64,000 nt of DNA from positions 806,001 through 870,000 of the forward strand of contig NZ_FXWK01000002.1 of the NCBI RefSeq assembly GCF_900177655.1. Direction: 5' to 3'. Below are positions 35,765 to 44,278 of the stretch, one piece after another. The notes under the pieces were generated by a model. That model searched no databases and was not told the origin of the DNA. It was given only the letters and a program-made list of their open reading frames with translations. This DNA is from Devosia lucknowensis (GTDB taxonomy: Bacteria; Pseudomonadota; Alphaproteobacteria; Rhizobiales; Devosiaceae). Within the stretch, counting starts at the first letter, position 1, and each line of letters opens with the position of its first letter. The translations under genes were made by a program, and so were the position numbers.

Positions 35765-37891
35765 ATGCGCTCGGATGACGTCGGCAAGGATGGAGAGGTT
35801 GCCGAGGCTCTGCTCCTGGATGCAGCGCTGGAAAGCATTCCCTATGGCTTTTGCGTATGGTCGCCGCAGTTCCGCCTCTTGATGTGGAACAAGCATTACC
35901 GCGACTTTTACGGCTTTTCCGAAGATGCGATCCATCGCGGCATGACGCTCGAGGACGTGGTGCACCTGTCTGCGCGCCTCGGCAACCATCCGGGCCAGAG
36001 CCCGGACCAGTTCTACGAACATTATACCAGCGACCTCCTGGCCAACCGCAACGGCGCGCGGCAGAAGGCTCAGGAAGTGGTGGCCGGCGGGCGCATCATT
36101 GAAACCGCCCACGTTTATTCGGAAAAGCTCGGCTGGGTCGTCACCCACGAGGACATCACCGACGAGATCGCCCGCTCCGAGAGCCAGCAAAAGCGCAAGC
36201 TCGAGCTCGAGCGGCAGAACATCCGGCTCGATGCGGCGGTGAACAACATCTCCATCGGCCTTTGCATGATGGATGCGCGCGGGCGCCTGGTGATCTGCAA
36301 CGAGCCCTATGCCCGCATCTACAATCTGCCGATCCAGCTGCTGCGGCCGGGCAGCCAGCTCGAGGACATCCTGGCGCATCTGTTCGACATGGGCATGTCG
36401 ACCGGCGGCACCAAGGACGACTACATCGCCTGGCGGCGCGAGGTCATTTCCCGCCGCGAATACGGCAAGAACATCCATGAGCTGAACGGTCGCACCATTC
36501 TCATGCAGCATCATCCGATGAAGGATGGCGGCTGGGTATCGACGCATGAGGACATTACCGAGCAGCGCCAGGCCGAGGCGCGAATCCAGCACCTGGCCCG
36601 CCACGACGCCCTGACCGACCTGCCCAACCGCATCGAGTTCCTCGAGCAGATGGCGCGCGTCGAGGCCGGGCTGACGCGCGGCGAGATGGCCGCGGTGCTC
36701 TATATCGACCTCGATCATTTCAAGGCCGTCAATGATACGCTGGGCCATGCCGTTGGCGACGAGGTGATCAAGCAGGCCGCCGTACGGCTCTGGGGCACGA
36801 CGCGCGAGAGCGATCTCCTGGCCCGGCTGGGCGGCGACGAATTCGCCATGCTCTTGCGCCCGATCGACGGCATCGACACGGCGGCGCGCGTCGCCGACCG
36901 CATCGTCAAGGCCATGCGCGCGCCCATGGTAATCGGCGGCCAGCAGATCGAGATCGGCGCCTCGGTCGGCATCGCCGTGGGGCCGGGCGACGGCACCACC
37001 ACCGACCATCTGGTCAAGAATGCCGACCTTGCGCTCTACAAGGCCAAATCCGAAGGGCGTTCGACCTATCATTTCTTCGAGCCCGGCATGGATGCCGAAC
37101 TGCAGCAGCGGCGCTCCATCGAGGCGGGGCTCAGGCTCGCCATCGAGCGCGACGAATTGCGGCTGATGTTCCAGCCGCTGCTGGCGCTGGAGGAAAACCG
37201 CGTCACCTGCGTGGAGGCGCTGCTGCGCTGGGACCACGACGATCGCACCATCTCGCCGGTGGAGTTCATTCCCGTCGCCGAGGAGACCGGTCTCATCGTG
37301 CCGATCGGGGAATGGGTATTGCAGGAAGCCTGCCGCACCGCCGCCAGCTGGCCCGGAGACGTCCGCGTCGCCGTCAATCTTTCGCCGGTGCAGTTCCGCA
37401 ACAAGGATCTCGTCGGCCAGGTCAAGGCGGCGCTGAGCGAAGCCGGGCTTGCACCGACGCGGCTGGAGCTGGAAATCACCGAAAGCCTGATCCTCTCGGA
37501 CAGCGAAAGCACGATCGCGGCACTGCACGAGCTGCGCGGCATGGGCGTGCGCATCTCCATGGACGATTTCGGCACCGGCTATTCGTCGCTGAGCTACCTG
37601 CGCAGCTTCCCCTTCGACAAGATCAAGATCGACCGCTCGTTCATGCGCGACATTGCCACGCGCAGCGACAGCCAGGCCATCATCAAGGCGGTCATTGGCC
37701 TCGGGCAATCGCTGGGCATGACCACGACGGTGGAAGGCATCGAGACCGAAGAACAACTGGCCATGGTGCGCGAACACGGCGTGTCCGAAATCCAGGGCTT
37801 CCTGTTCTCGCCGCCGCTCAAGCCCAAGGCGCTGGCCAACATGCTGCATTCCGAAGCCGTCAAGGGACAGGCCAAGCGCAGGGCGTCCTGA
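35765..37891 (+). CDS. PAS-PAS-GGDEF-EAL protein (c-di-GMP turnover)
   Basis: A 708-residue soluble protein. Two PAS-type domains (about residues 15-130 and 150-270; ESIPYGFCVWSPQFRLLMWN and AVNNISIGLCMMDARGRLVICN) precede a GGDEF domain with RLGGDEF near residue 356 and an I-site RESD placed correctly before it, then an EAL domain with EALLRW near 483, LEITESLI, DDFGTGYSSLSYLRS and KIDRSFM. Both catalytic domains look intact, so it may make or degrade c-di-GMP under control of its PAS domains. The ATG at 35765 has a GGGGAGGGTGG ribosome site. Confidence 0.93.
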   Translation: MRSDDVGKDGEVAEALLLDAALESIPYGFCVWSPQFRLLMWNKHYRDFYGFSEDAIHRGMTLEDVVHLSARLGNHPGQSPDQFYEHYTSDLLANRNGARQKAQEVVAGGRIIETAHVYSEKLGWVVTHEDITDEIARSESQQKRKLELERQNIRLDAAVNNISIGLCMMDARGRLVICNEPYARIYNLPIQLLRPGSQLEDILAHLFDMGMSTGGTKDDYIAWRREVISRREYGKNIHELNGRTILMQHHPMKDGGWVSTHEDITEQRQAEARIQHLARHDALTDLPNRIEFLEQMARVEAGLTRGEMAAVLYIDLDHFKAVNDTLGHAVGDEVIKQAAVRLWGTTRESDLLARLGGDEFAMLLRPIDGIDTAARVADRIVKAMRAPMVIGGQQIEIGASVGIAVGPGDGTTTDHLVKNADLALYKAKSEGRSTYHFFEPGMDAELQQRRSIEAGLRLAIERDELRLMFQPLLALEENRVTCVEALLRWDHDDRTISPVEFIPVAEETGLIVPIGEWVLQEACRTAASWPGDVRVAVNLSPVQFRNKDLVGQVKAALSEAGLAPTRLELEITESLILSDSESTIAALHELRGMGVRISMDDFGTGYSSLSYLRSFPFDKIKIDRSFMRDIATRSDSQAIIKAVIGLGQSLGMTTTVEGIETEEQLAMVREHGVSEIQGFLFSPPLKPKALANMLHSEAVKGQAKRRAS

Positions 37892-37921
37892 CGCCGTATT
37901 GGGCCTGCCGCCCTTCGGGCG

Positions 37922-37976
37922 CCTTCCCCATCGTGGGACAGAGTGGCTCGCGCGGAGCGCGAGAGGTGTGAGGGGG
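37922..37976. repeat. REP-like palindromic repeat, copy 1
   Basis: CCTTCCCCATCGTGGGA, then GAGTGGCTCGCGCGGAGCGC and a GAGGTGTGAGGGG end. Related sequences lie at 46545-46577 and 48563-48613. It is in the 276-bp gap between the GGDEF-EAL gene and typA; the rest of that gap shows no feature. Confidence 0.55.
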
Positions 37977-38167
37977 AAGCGCAACCCCGTCCTGCAGATT
38001 GAAACCTTGTTAAAACCGGCCTCTTGCTATATGAGGCCGGGCAACTGCCGGGCCGCTCCCTGTTTTGGCCCTGGTGCACTCATACCGCATGGTCCGTTCT
38101 GACCCTCCCACCCGAGAGCGCTCCCGTGGGATCGGTTTCGTGGATCGTGCCAACAAGGCTGGATTTC

Positions 38168-39982
38168 ATGTCCCTGCGCAATATCGCCATCATCGCCCAC
38201 GTTGACCATGGCAAGACCACGCTGATCGACGTTCTGCTCAAGCAGTCGGGCTCCTTCCGCGAAAATGAACGCGTCGAAGAGCGCGCCATGGACAGCAACG
38301 ATATCGAGCGCGAGCGCGGCATCACTATCCTGGCCAAGGTCACGTCGCTGCTCTGGAAAGACACGCGCATCAATATCGTCGACACGCCCGGCCACGCTGA
38401 CTTCGGCGGCGAAGTGGAGCGCATCCTGTCCATGGTCGATGGCGTGGTGATCCTGGTCGATGCGGCTGAAGGCCCGATGCCGCAGACCAAGTTCGTGCTC
38501 GGCAAGGCGCTGGCCCAGGGCCTGCGTCCGATCGTTGCCATCAATAAGATCGACAAGTCCGACGAACGCCACCTCGAAGTGCTCGAAGAGATTTTTGATC
38601 TCTTTATCGCCCTCGATGCGTCGCCCGAGCAGCTGGACTTCCCAGTTTTGTACGGTTCGGCCAAGCAGGGCTGGATGGCGCTGGAGCCCGAAGGCCCCAA
38701 GGAAACGCTGGCGCCGCTGCTCGACAAGGTCGTCGAACACGTGCCCGAGCCATCAGTGGAGGAAGGCGCCTTCCGCATGCTGGTGACCACCATCGAACGC
38801 AATCCGTTCCTTGGCCGTATCCTCACCGGCCGCATCACCTCGGGCTCCGTCAAGGCAAACGACCCCATCCACACGCTCAATCGTGAAGGCAAGGAAGTCG
38901 AAAAGGGCCGCGTTTCCAAGGTTCTGGCATTCCGCGGCCTCGAACGCACCCCGGTCGATGTCGGCGAAGCCGGCGACATCGTCGCCATTGCCGGTCTCGT
39001 GACCTCCACCGTGGCTGATACGCTTTGCGCCACCTCGGTGACTCAGCCGATCGCCGCCAAGCCGATCGATCCCCCGACCCTGTCGGTCACCTTCCGCATC
39101 AATGACGGCCCGCTGGCCGGCCGCGAGGGCGACAAGGTGCAGTCCCGCGTCATCCGCGAACGCCTGATGCGCGAAGCCGAGGGCAATGTCGCCATCCGCG
39201 TCACCCCCGGCGACGACAACGACTCTTACGACGTGGCCGGTCGCGGCGAACTTCAGCTCGCCGTTCTGATCGAAAATATGCGTCGCGAAGGTTTTGAGCT
39301 CACCATCGGCCGCCCGAAGGTGCTGTTCAAGGAAGAGAACGGCGTCACCCTCGAGCCGGTCGAAGAAGTCATCATCGACGTCGATGACGAGCACACCGGC
39401 ACCGTGGTGCAGAAGCTGACCGAGCGGAAGGGCGAGCTGACCGACATGCGTCCGTCGGGCGTCGGCCGTACCCGCATCCAGCTCCTCGTTCCGACCCGCT
39501 CGCTGATCGGCTATCAGCCGGAACTGCTGTCCGATACCCGCGGCACGGCGATCTTCAACCGCCTGTTCCACTCCTTCGTCCCCTATAAGGGCGAACTGCC
39601 GGGCCGTCGCACCGGCGTCCTGATCTCCAACGGCACCGGCCAGTCGGTGGCATATGCCCTCTGGAACCTCGAAGAGCGTGGCCCGATGATGATCGATGCC
39701 GGCGTCGACGTCTACGAAGGCATGATCATCGGCGAGCATTCCCGCGAGAACGACCTCGAGGTCAACCCGCTCAAGGGCAAGCAGCTCACCAATATCCGCA
39801 CCACGTCCAAGGACGAAGCGGTGCGTCTAACCACCCCGAAAAAGCTGACCCTCGAACAGTCGCTCGGCTATATCGCCGAAGACGAGTATGTCGAAGTGAC
39901 GCCCAAGTCGATCCGCCTGCGCAAGATCTGGCTCGACCCGAACGATCGCAAGCGCATGAGCCGCGCCGCCAAGTCGGCCTGA
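38168..39982 (+). CDS. typA: Ribosome-associated GTPase TypA/BipA
   Basis: A translational GTPase of the EF-G family involved in ribosome assembly and stress response. It has 604 residues: G1 IAHVDHGKTTL, G2 in the RERGITI switch, G3 DTPGHADFGGEV, G4 NKIDKSDERH, and the BipA-specific C-terminal domain with GRGELQLAVLIENMRREGFEL, SRENDLEVNPLKGKQLTNIRT and LEQSLGYIAEDEYVEVTPKSIRLRK. The start at 38168 (MSLRNIAIIAHVDHGK) is the family start; the longer frame upstream is not conserved. Confidence 0.97.
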   Translation: MSLRNIAIIAHVDHGKTTLIDVLLKQSGSFRENERVEERAMDSNDIERERGITILAKVTSLLWKDTRINIVDTPGHADFGGEVERILSMVDGVVILVDAAEGPMPQTKFVLGKALAQGLRPIVAINKIDKSDERHLEVLEEIFDLFIALDASPEQLDFPVLYGSAKQGWMALEPEGPKETLAPLLDKVVEHVPEPSVEEGAFRMLVTTIERNPFLGRILTGRITSGSVKANDPIHTLNREGKEVEKGRVSKVLAFRGLERTPVDVGEAGDIVAIAGLVTSTVADTLCATSVTQPIAAKPIDPPTLSVTFRINDGPLAGREGDKVQSRVIRERLMREAEGNVAIRVTPGDDNDSYDVAGRGELQLAVLIENMRREGFELTIGRPKVLFKEENGVTLEPVEEVIIDVDDEHTGTVVQKLTERKGELTDMRPSGVGRTRIQLLVPTRSLIGYQPELLSDTRGTAIFNRLFHSFVPYKGELPGRRTGVLISNGTGQSVAYALWNLEERGPMMIDAGVDVYEGMIIGEHSRENDLEVNPLKGKQLTNIRTTSKDEAVRLTTPKKLTLEQSLGYIAEDEYVEVTPKSIRLRKIWLDPNDRKRMSRAAKSA

Positions 39983-40055
39983 GGGCTGCCATCTGTCGCA
40001 TGCGCGCCATGCGATCAGGGACTTGGCCCCGTCGCCGACATCGCTAGACTGTCGC

Positions 40056-40082
40056 ACATTGCCCGGCTCGTCCGGGCAATGT
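40056..40082. other. Perfect hairpin between typA and dedA
   Basis: ACATTGCCCGG and CCGGGCAATGT form an 11-bp perfect stem with a 5-base loop, 30 bp before the dedA ATG. It lacks a following T-run; it could be a weak typA terminator or a 5' leader element. Confidence 0.5.
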
Positions 40083-40112
40083 CATATCGACCAACTGAAG
40101 GAATAGACGCGC

Positions 40113-40733
40113 ATGACTGATTGGATCATCCAGACCATAACCGAGCTGGGCTATGTCGGGATTTTCCTTGTCATGCTGGCGGAATCGCTGTTTCCGCCGA
40201 TACCGTCCGAGTTGATCATTCCCTTTGCCGGCTTTGCCGCCGCCAATGGCGATCTCAATCTCTTCGGCGTTCTCGCCACCGCCACGGTCGGCGCGGTCGT
40301 CGGCATGCTGCCCTGGTATTTTGCGGGACGGTTCTTCGGCCTCTCCCGCGTGCGCTGGCTGGCGGACCGGTTCGGGCGCTTCATGGCGATGAATTCGGAC
40401 GAAATCGACATTGCCGTCAGCTGGTTCAAGCGCTACGGGCCGATCATCGTCCTGTTCGGCCGTCTGGTGCCGCTGATCCGAACGCTGATCTCGATCCCCG
40501 CCGGGCTCTCGCGCATGCCGCTCAGCCTCTTTCTCGTGGCGTCGACGCTGGGTGCGCTGATCTGGAATACCTTCCTCACCATGGCCGGCTTCATTCTCCA
40601 CGAGCACTACCACGTCATCGAAGTTGTGCTCGATCCGCTCAGCTACGTGGTCCTGGCCCTGGTCGTGCTGATCTACCTCTTCCGCGTCGTCACCTGGAAG
40701 CCGAGCCGCGTCAGCAACGAGCCGGCCGAATAG
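40113..40733 (+). CDS. DedA family membrane protein
   Basis: A 206-residue inner-membrane protein related to undecaprenyl-phosphate and phospholipid flippases. It has several hydrophobic segments, the reentrant-loop-type motifs ESLFPPIPSELIIPFAGFAAANGD and GRLVPLIRTLISIPAGLSRMPLSLFLVASTLGALIWN, and a cytosolic tail. Exact substrate unknown. It follows typA by 130 bp and is followed by a 297-bp region with no gene but several regulatory-looking elements. Confidence 0.9.
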   Translation: MTDWIIQTITELGYVGIFLVMLAESLFPPIPSELIIPFAGFAAANGDLNLFGVLATATVGAVVGMLPWYFAGRFFGLSRVRWLADRFGRFMAMNSDEIDIAVSWFKRYGPIIVLFGRLVPLIRTLISIPAGLSRMPLSLFLVASTLGALIWNTFLTMAGFILHEHYHVIEVVLDPLSYVVLALVVLIYLFRVVTWKPSRVSNEPAE

Positions 40734-40738
40734 GCCGT

Positions 40739-40791
40739 CGCATTCTGCGAGAATTTCGCATTTTGCGGCAACGCGCCTTGCGCAAAATGCG
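40739..40791 (+). promoter_or_regulatory. Three CGCA-N3-TGCG palindromes (candidate enhancer)
   Basis: The motif occurs at 40739-40749 (CGCATTCTGCG), 40757-40767 (CGCATTTTGCG) and 40781-40791 (CGCAAAATGCG). The last two form a 13-bp perfect inverted repeat (TTCGCATTTTGCG / CGCAAAATGCGAA). They lie 52-104 bp before a sigma-54 type promoter, the range for bacterial enhancer-binding proteins. Confidence 0.55.
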
Positions 40792-40842
40792 AATGTTCAG
40801 AGAGACTTAATCTCTGGGCCCGGTTTTGCGGGGGCCCGGAAC

Positions 40843-40858
40843 TGGCACGGTTCGTGCA
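40843..40858 (+). promoter_or_regulatory. Sigma-54 (-24/-12) promoter candidate
   Basis: TGGCACG-GTTC-GTGCA has the GG and GC dinucleotides at the correct spacing and matches the TGGCACG-N4-TTGCW consensus at all but one of the specified positions. Transcription would start near 40870, 161 bp before yggT. Confidence 0.6.
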
Positions 40859-40869
40859 ATTGAGCAGTG

Positions 40870-40995
40870 GTCCGGATCTAAGTGTGTGCGTACCGGTCAG
40901 TCAGTCATTCGGGGCTTCGCATCGCGTATCTGATGCGGAGCCCCAGTGCTTTGGTGGTCCTTCGCACCTGGACTTGCCGCAAGCGGCGGCAACCA
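40870..40995 (+). ncRNA. Candidate structured RNA or leader between dedA and yggT
   Basis: No plausible ORF lies here. Two hairpins follow the sigma-54 candidate: a 13-bp stem GGGGCTTCGCATC / GATGCGGAGCCCC with one G-U pair (40911-40944) and TTGCCGC / GCGGCAA (40974-40992). It may be a small RNA or the 5' leader of yggT. No clear intrinsic terminator was found, so the 3' end is a guess. Confidence 0.35.
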
Positions 40996-41030
40996 CTAGA
41001 TAATTCGCACCCTTTGTTCCGGAGACGCCC

Positions 41031-41333
41031 ATGCGCGCCGTGCTCGATATCATCCTGATCCTGCTCCAGCTCTACTGGTGGGTGCTGCTCATCATGATCA
41101 TCATGAGCTGGCTGATCTCGTTCAACGTGATCAACACCCGCAATCAGTTCGTCGCCATGGTCTGGCAGGTCATCAACCAGCTTACCGAGCCGGTCCTGAG
41201 ACCCATCCGCCGCTTCATGCCCAATTTCTCCGGCCTCGATCTCAGCCCGCTCGTGGCCTTCCTCCTGATCTTCTTCATCCAGTCGATCATCGGCTACTAT
41301 ATCTATCCCGCCGTCATCCGCGCCGGCATCTGA
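41031..41333 (+). CDS. YggT family membrane protein
   Basis: A 100-residue protein with two hydrophobic segments (VLDIILILLQLYWWVLLIMIIMSWLISF and LSPLVAFLLIFFIQSIIGYYIYPAVI) and the family motif QLTEPVLRPIRRFMPNFSGLDLSP between them. YggT proteins influence osmotic or envelope physiology, but the mechanism is unknown. It is followed seven bases later by an acetyltransferase gene. Confidence 0.9.
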   Translation: MRAVLDIILILLQLYWWVLLIMIIMSWLISFNVINTRNQFVAMVWQVINQLTEPVLRPIRRFMPNFSGLDLSPLVAFLLIFFIQSIIGYYIYPAVIRAGI

Positions 41334-41339
41334 TCCACC

Positions 41340-41780
41340 ATGGCGCTGCCGGCGGGCTTTGAGGTTTCGACCGATCCTGCCCGGATCGACGTGGACTACG
41401 TTCATCACTACCTGAGCACGATCAGCTACTGGGCCGGCGGCATCCCGCGCGATGTCGTCGCCCGCTCGATCGAGAACAGCATGGCCTTCGGCCTTTATGC
41501 CGATACAGGCCGCCAGGTCGGGTTTGCCCGCGTCATCACGGACAAGGCGACTTTTGCCTGGCTGGCCGACGTGTTCGTCGATCCCGCCATGCAGGGCAGG
41601 GGTCTTGGCAAGGGACTGATGGCTGCCATCCTGGGCCATGCCGACCTGCAGGGCCTGAGGCGTTTCATGCTGACCACGCTCGACGCCCACACGCTCTATG
41701 CCCAATACGGCTTTGCCGCTCCGCCCCATCCCGAGCGATTGATGGCGATCGTGCGCAGCAATCTCTACCGTCCGGGCTGA
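41340..41780 (+). CDS. GNAT family N-acetyltransferase
   Basis: A 146-residue acetyltransferase: YVHHYLSTISYWAGGIPRDVVARSIENSMAFGLY, then QVGFARVITDKATFAWLADVFVDPAMQGRGLGKGLMAAILGH (acetyl-CoA loop QGRGLGKG) and FMLTTLDAHTLYAQYGFAAPPHPERLM. This is the common YwnH/aac-like housekeeping type with unknown substrate. It lies six bases after the yggT stop and is probably translated from the same mRNA. Confidence 0.9.
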   Translation: MALPAGFEVSTDPARIDVDYVHHYLSTISYWAGGIPRDVVARSIENSMAFGLYADTGRQVGFARVITDKATFAWLADVFVDPAMQGRGLGKGLMAAILGHADLQGLRRFMLTTLDAHTLYAQYGFAAPPHPERLMAIVRSNLYRPG

Positions 41781-41939
41781 CGCGCTGCGACAAATCATCG
41801 CAATATCCATTGCTTAACCATGCAATCCCGCTAAGCTCCTTCCTCGGAGGGGGCCCGATGGAGGGCGGGAATCGGACCGGGCAAAAGATCCGGACGGAGC
41901 CGGCGCGGGTCCTCGGAGGATTATTTCGAGGGACTTCTT

Positions 41940-44054
41940 ATGGATCTGGCACTTTGGCTGATCGTGTTGTGCGGTGGCCTCTCTATCGTCTATGGCGTGA
42001 TAACGACCCAAGGCCTGCTCAAGGCCGATGCAGGGTCGGCGCGCATGCAGGAAATCTCGGCCGCCGTGCGGGAGGGCGCATCGGCCTATCTCAAGCGGCA
42101 GTACACGACCATCGCCATTGTCGGCGTCGTTATCCTGATCGCCGCATTCTTCCTTCTGGGCATCTACGCCGCCATCGGCTTCCTGATCGGCGCGGTGCTC
42201 TCTGGGGCAGCCGGTTTCATCGGCATGAACGTGTCGGTGCGCGCCAATGTGCGTGTCGCCCAGGCCGCCGTCGGTTCGCTGGCCAAGGGGCTCGATCTCG
42301 CCTTCAAGTCCGGCGCGGTCACCGGCATGCTGGTGGCGGGCCTTGGGCTGCTGGGCGTCACGCTTTACTTCATCATCCTCACCAGCATCGGTTTCGAGCC
42401 GACCAGCCGCACCGTCATCGATGCCCTGGTGGCGCTGAGCTTCGGCGCCTCTCTGATTTCGATCTTCGCGCGTCTGGGCGGCGGCATCTTCACCAAGGGT
42501 GCGGACGTGGGCGGCGACATGGTGGGCAAGGTCGAGGCCGGCATTCCGGAGGATGATCCGCGCAATCCCGCGACCATTGCCGACAATGTGGGTGATAATG
42601 TCGGCGACTGCGCCGGCATGGCCGCCGACCTTTTCGAAACCTATGTGGTGACCATCGTCGCCACCATGGTGCTGGCGGCGATCATCCTGCCCGAGCAGTT
42701 CAAGCTCATCGGCATGGTGCTGCCGCTGGCCATCGGCGGCGCCTGCGTCGTCACCTCGATCATCGGCACATATTTCGTCAAGCTCGGCTCTGACAACAAC
42801 ATCATGGGCGCGCTCTACAAGGGCGTCATCGCCTCGGGCGTGCTGTCCCTGATCGCGCTGCTGCCGGTACTGTGGCTGATGTTCGGCGACATGAATGTCG
42901 CCATAGAGACCGAGGCCAAGACCTTCACGCCCTGGTCGCTGTTCTGGTGCGGCGTGGTCGGCCTCGTCATCACCGGCCTCATCATCGTCATCACCGAATA
43001 CTATACCGGCACCAATCGCCGTCCGGTGAACTCCATTGCCGAAGCCTCGGTCACCGGCCACGGCACCAATGTCATCCAGGGTCTTGCCGTGTCCCTGGAA
43101 TCGACGGCGCTGCCGGCCATCACCATCATCGCTGGCATCATCGTCACCTATTCGCTGGCGGGTCTGTTCGGCATTGCCTTCGCCGTCGCCACCATGCTGG
43201 CGCTGGCCGGCATCATCGTGGCGCTCGACGCGTTCGGCCCGGTCACGGACAATGCCGGCGGCATCGCGGAAATGGCCGGTCTCGACAAGGAAGTGCGCCA
43301 CAATACCGACGCTCTCGACGCCGTCGGCAACACCACCAAGGCCGTCACCAAGGGCTATGCCATCGGTTCGGCCGGGCTCGGCGCGCTGGTGCTCTTTGCC
43401 GCCTATACCGAGGATCTCAAGCACTACTTCACGGATCTGACCGTAAGCTTCGATCTGGCCAATCCCTACGTCGTGGTCGGCCTGCTGTTCGGTGGCCTGC
43501 TGCCCTTCCTCTTCGGCGGCATGTCGATGACCGCCGTCGGCCGTGCGGCACAGGCGGTGGTGGTGGAAGTGCGCCGCCAGTTCAAGGAAAAGCCGGGCAT
43601 CATGGCCGGCACCGACAAGCCCGACTATGGCCGGGCCGTCGACATGCTGACCAAGGCGGCGATCAAGGAAATGATCGTTCCCTCGCTGCTGCCGGTGCTC
43701 AGCCCCGTCGTCGTCTACTTCGCCATCCTCTGGATCGCGGGCCAGGCCAATGCCTTCTCGGCGCTCGGCGCCATGCTCATGGGCGTCATCGTCACGGGTC
43801 TCTTCGTCGCCATCTCGATGACGGCGGGGGGCGGCGCTTGGGACAATGCCAAGAAAAGCTTCGAGGATGGGTTCACCGACTCGCACGGCGTCACCCACAT
43901 GAAGGGGTCCGACGCGCACAAGGCCTCGGTGACCGGCGACACCGTTGGCGACCCCTACAAGGACACGGCGGGCCCTGCCGTCAATCCGATGATCAAGATC
44001 ACCAATATCGTGGCCCTGCTGCTCCTGGCGGTGCTGGCGAATATGGGGATGTAG
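41940..44054 (+). CDS. hppA: Membrane-bound proton-translocating pyrophosphatase (K+-independent type)
   Basis: H+-PPase uses pyrophosphate hydrolysis to pump protons. The 704 residues contain about 16 membrane segments. The catalytic loops are [56 protein letters not shown] and the C-terminal [16 protein letters not shown] and [22 protein letters not shown]. The motif [17 protein letters not shown] has Lys where K+-dependent enzymes have Ala, pointing to the K+-independent class. The gene is monocistronic with a terminator after it. A soluble pyrophosphatase (ppa) is 6 kb away. Confidence 0.97.
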   Translation: MDLALWLIVLCGGLSIVYGVITTQGLLKADAGSARMQEISAAVREGASAYLKRQYTTIAIVGVVILIAAFFLLGIYAAIGFLIGAVLSGAAGFIGMNVSVRANVRVAQAAVGSLAKGLDLAFKSGAVTGMLVAGLGLLGVTLYFIILTSIGFEPTSRTVIDALVALSFGASLISIFARLGGGIFTKGADVGGDMVGKVEAGIPEDDPRNPATIADNVGDNVGDCAGMAADLFETYVVTIVATMVLAAIILPEQFKLIGMVLPLAIGGACVVTSIIGTYFVKLGSDNNIMGALYKGVIASGVLSLIALLPVLWLMFGDMNVAIETEAKTFTPWSLFWCGVVGLVITGLIIVITEYYTGTNRRPVNSIAEASVTGHGTNVIQGLAVSLESTALPAITIIAGIIVTYSLAGLFGIAFAVATMLALAGIIVALDAFGPVTDNAGGIAEMAGLDKEVRHNTDALDAVGNTTKAVTKGYAIGSAGLGALVLFAAYTEDLKHYFTDLTVSFDLANPYVVVGLLFGGLLPFLFGGMSMTAVGRAAQAVVVEVRRQFKEKPGIMAGTDKPDYGRAVDMLTKAAIKEMIVPSLLPVLSPVVVYFAILWIAGQANAFSALGAMLMGVIVTGLFVAISMTAGGGAWDNAKKSFEDGFTDSHGVTHMKGSDAHKASVTGDTVGDPYKDTAGPAVNPMIKITNIVALLLLAVLANMGM

Positions 44055-44093
44055 CGGGCGCTGGCACCGCTTTCATCCTCAGATCACCAACGA

Positions 44094-44122
44094 ACGGGCC
44101 CGGTCATCCCGGGCCTGTTTCT
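44094..44122 (+). terminator. Probable terminator of hppA
   Basis: ACGGGCCCGG and CCGGGCCTGT pair with one mismatch around a short loop, followed by TTTCTGTTC, 40 bp after the hppA stop. Confidence 0.6.
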
Positions 44123-44205
44123 GTTCAATGCCAGCTATTTAGCGCCCAAGGCTTGAGTGCAGCCCGAAATCCCCAGCCCCTTCAATTGCGTACTCCTACC
44201 AAAGG

Positions 44206-44248
44206 TATAATGGTCAACTGTTGACAGTTGATAGTTGATAGTTGTCTA
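44206..44248 (+). promoter_or_regulatory. TATAAT box with overlapping dyad and heptamer repeats
   Basis: A perfect TATAAT at 44206-44211 is followed by the dyad TCAACTG-TTGA-CAGTTGA (44214-44231) and by 7-bp tandem units TTGACAG, TTGATAG, TTGATAG, TTGTCTA (44221-44248). A good -35 was not found. The dyad at the start point could be an operator for the beta-propeller gene. Confidence 0.5.
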
Positions 44249-44278
44249 GTCATGCGGTTCCGGTAGGAGGGAATATCC

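Noticed and set aside
35696..37984. 762-codon leftward frame over the GGDEF-EAL gene
   Set aside because: Antisense to a protein with complete PAS, GGDEF and EAL motifs.
40801..40840. GGGCCC-rich hairpins after dedA as a terminator
   Set aside because: Self-complementary GGGCCC pairs are present, but no T-run follows in either direction.
41814..43919. 701-codon leftward frame over hppA
   Set aside because: Antisense to H+-PPase; the translation is His/Asp/Gly-rich repeats without a domain.
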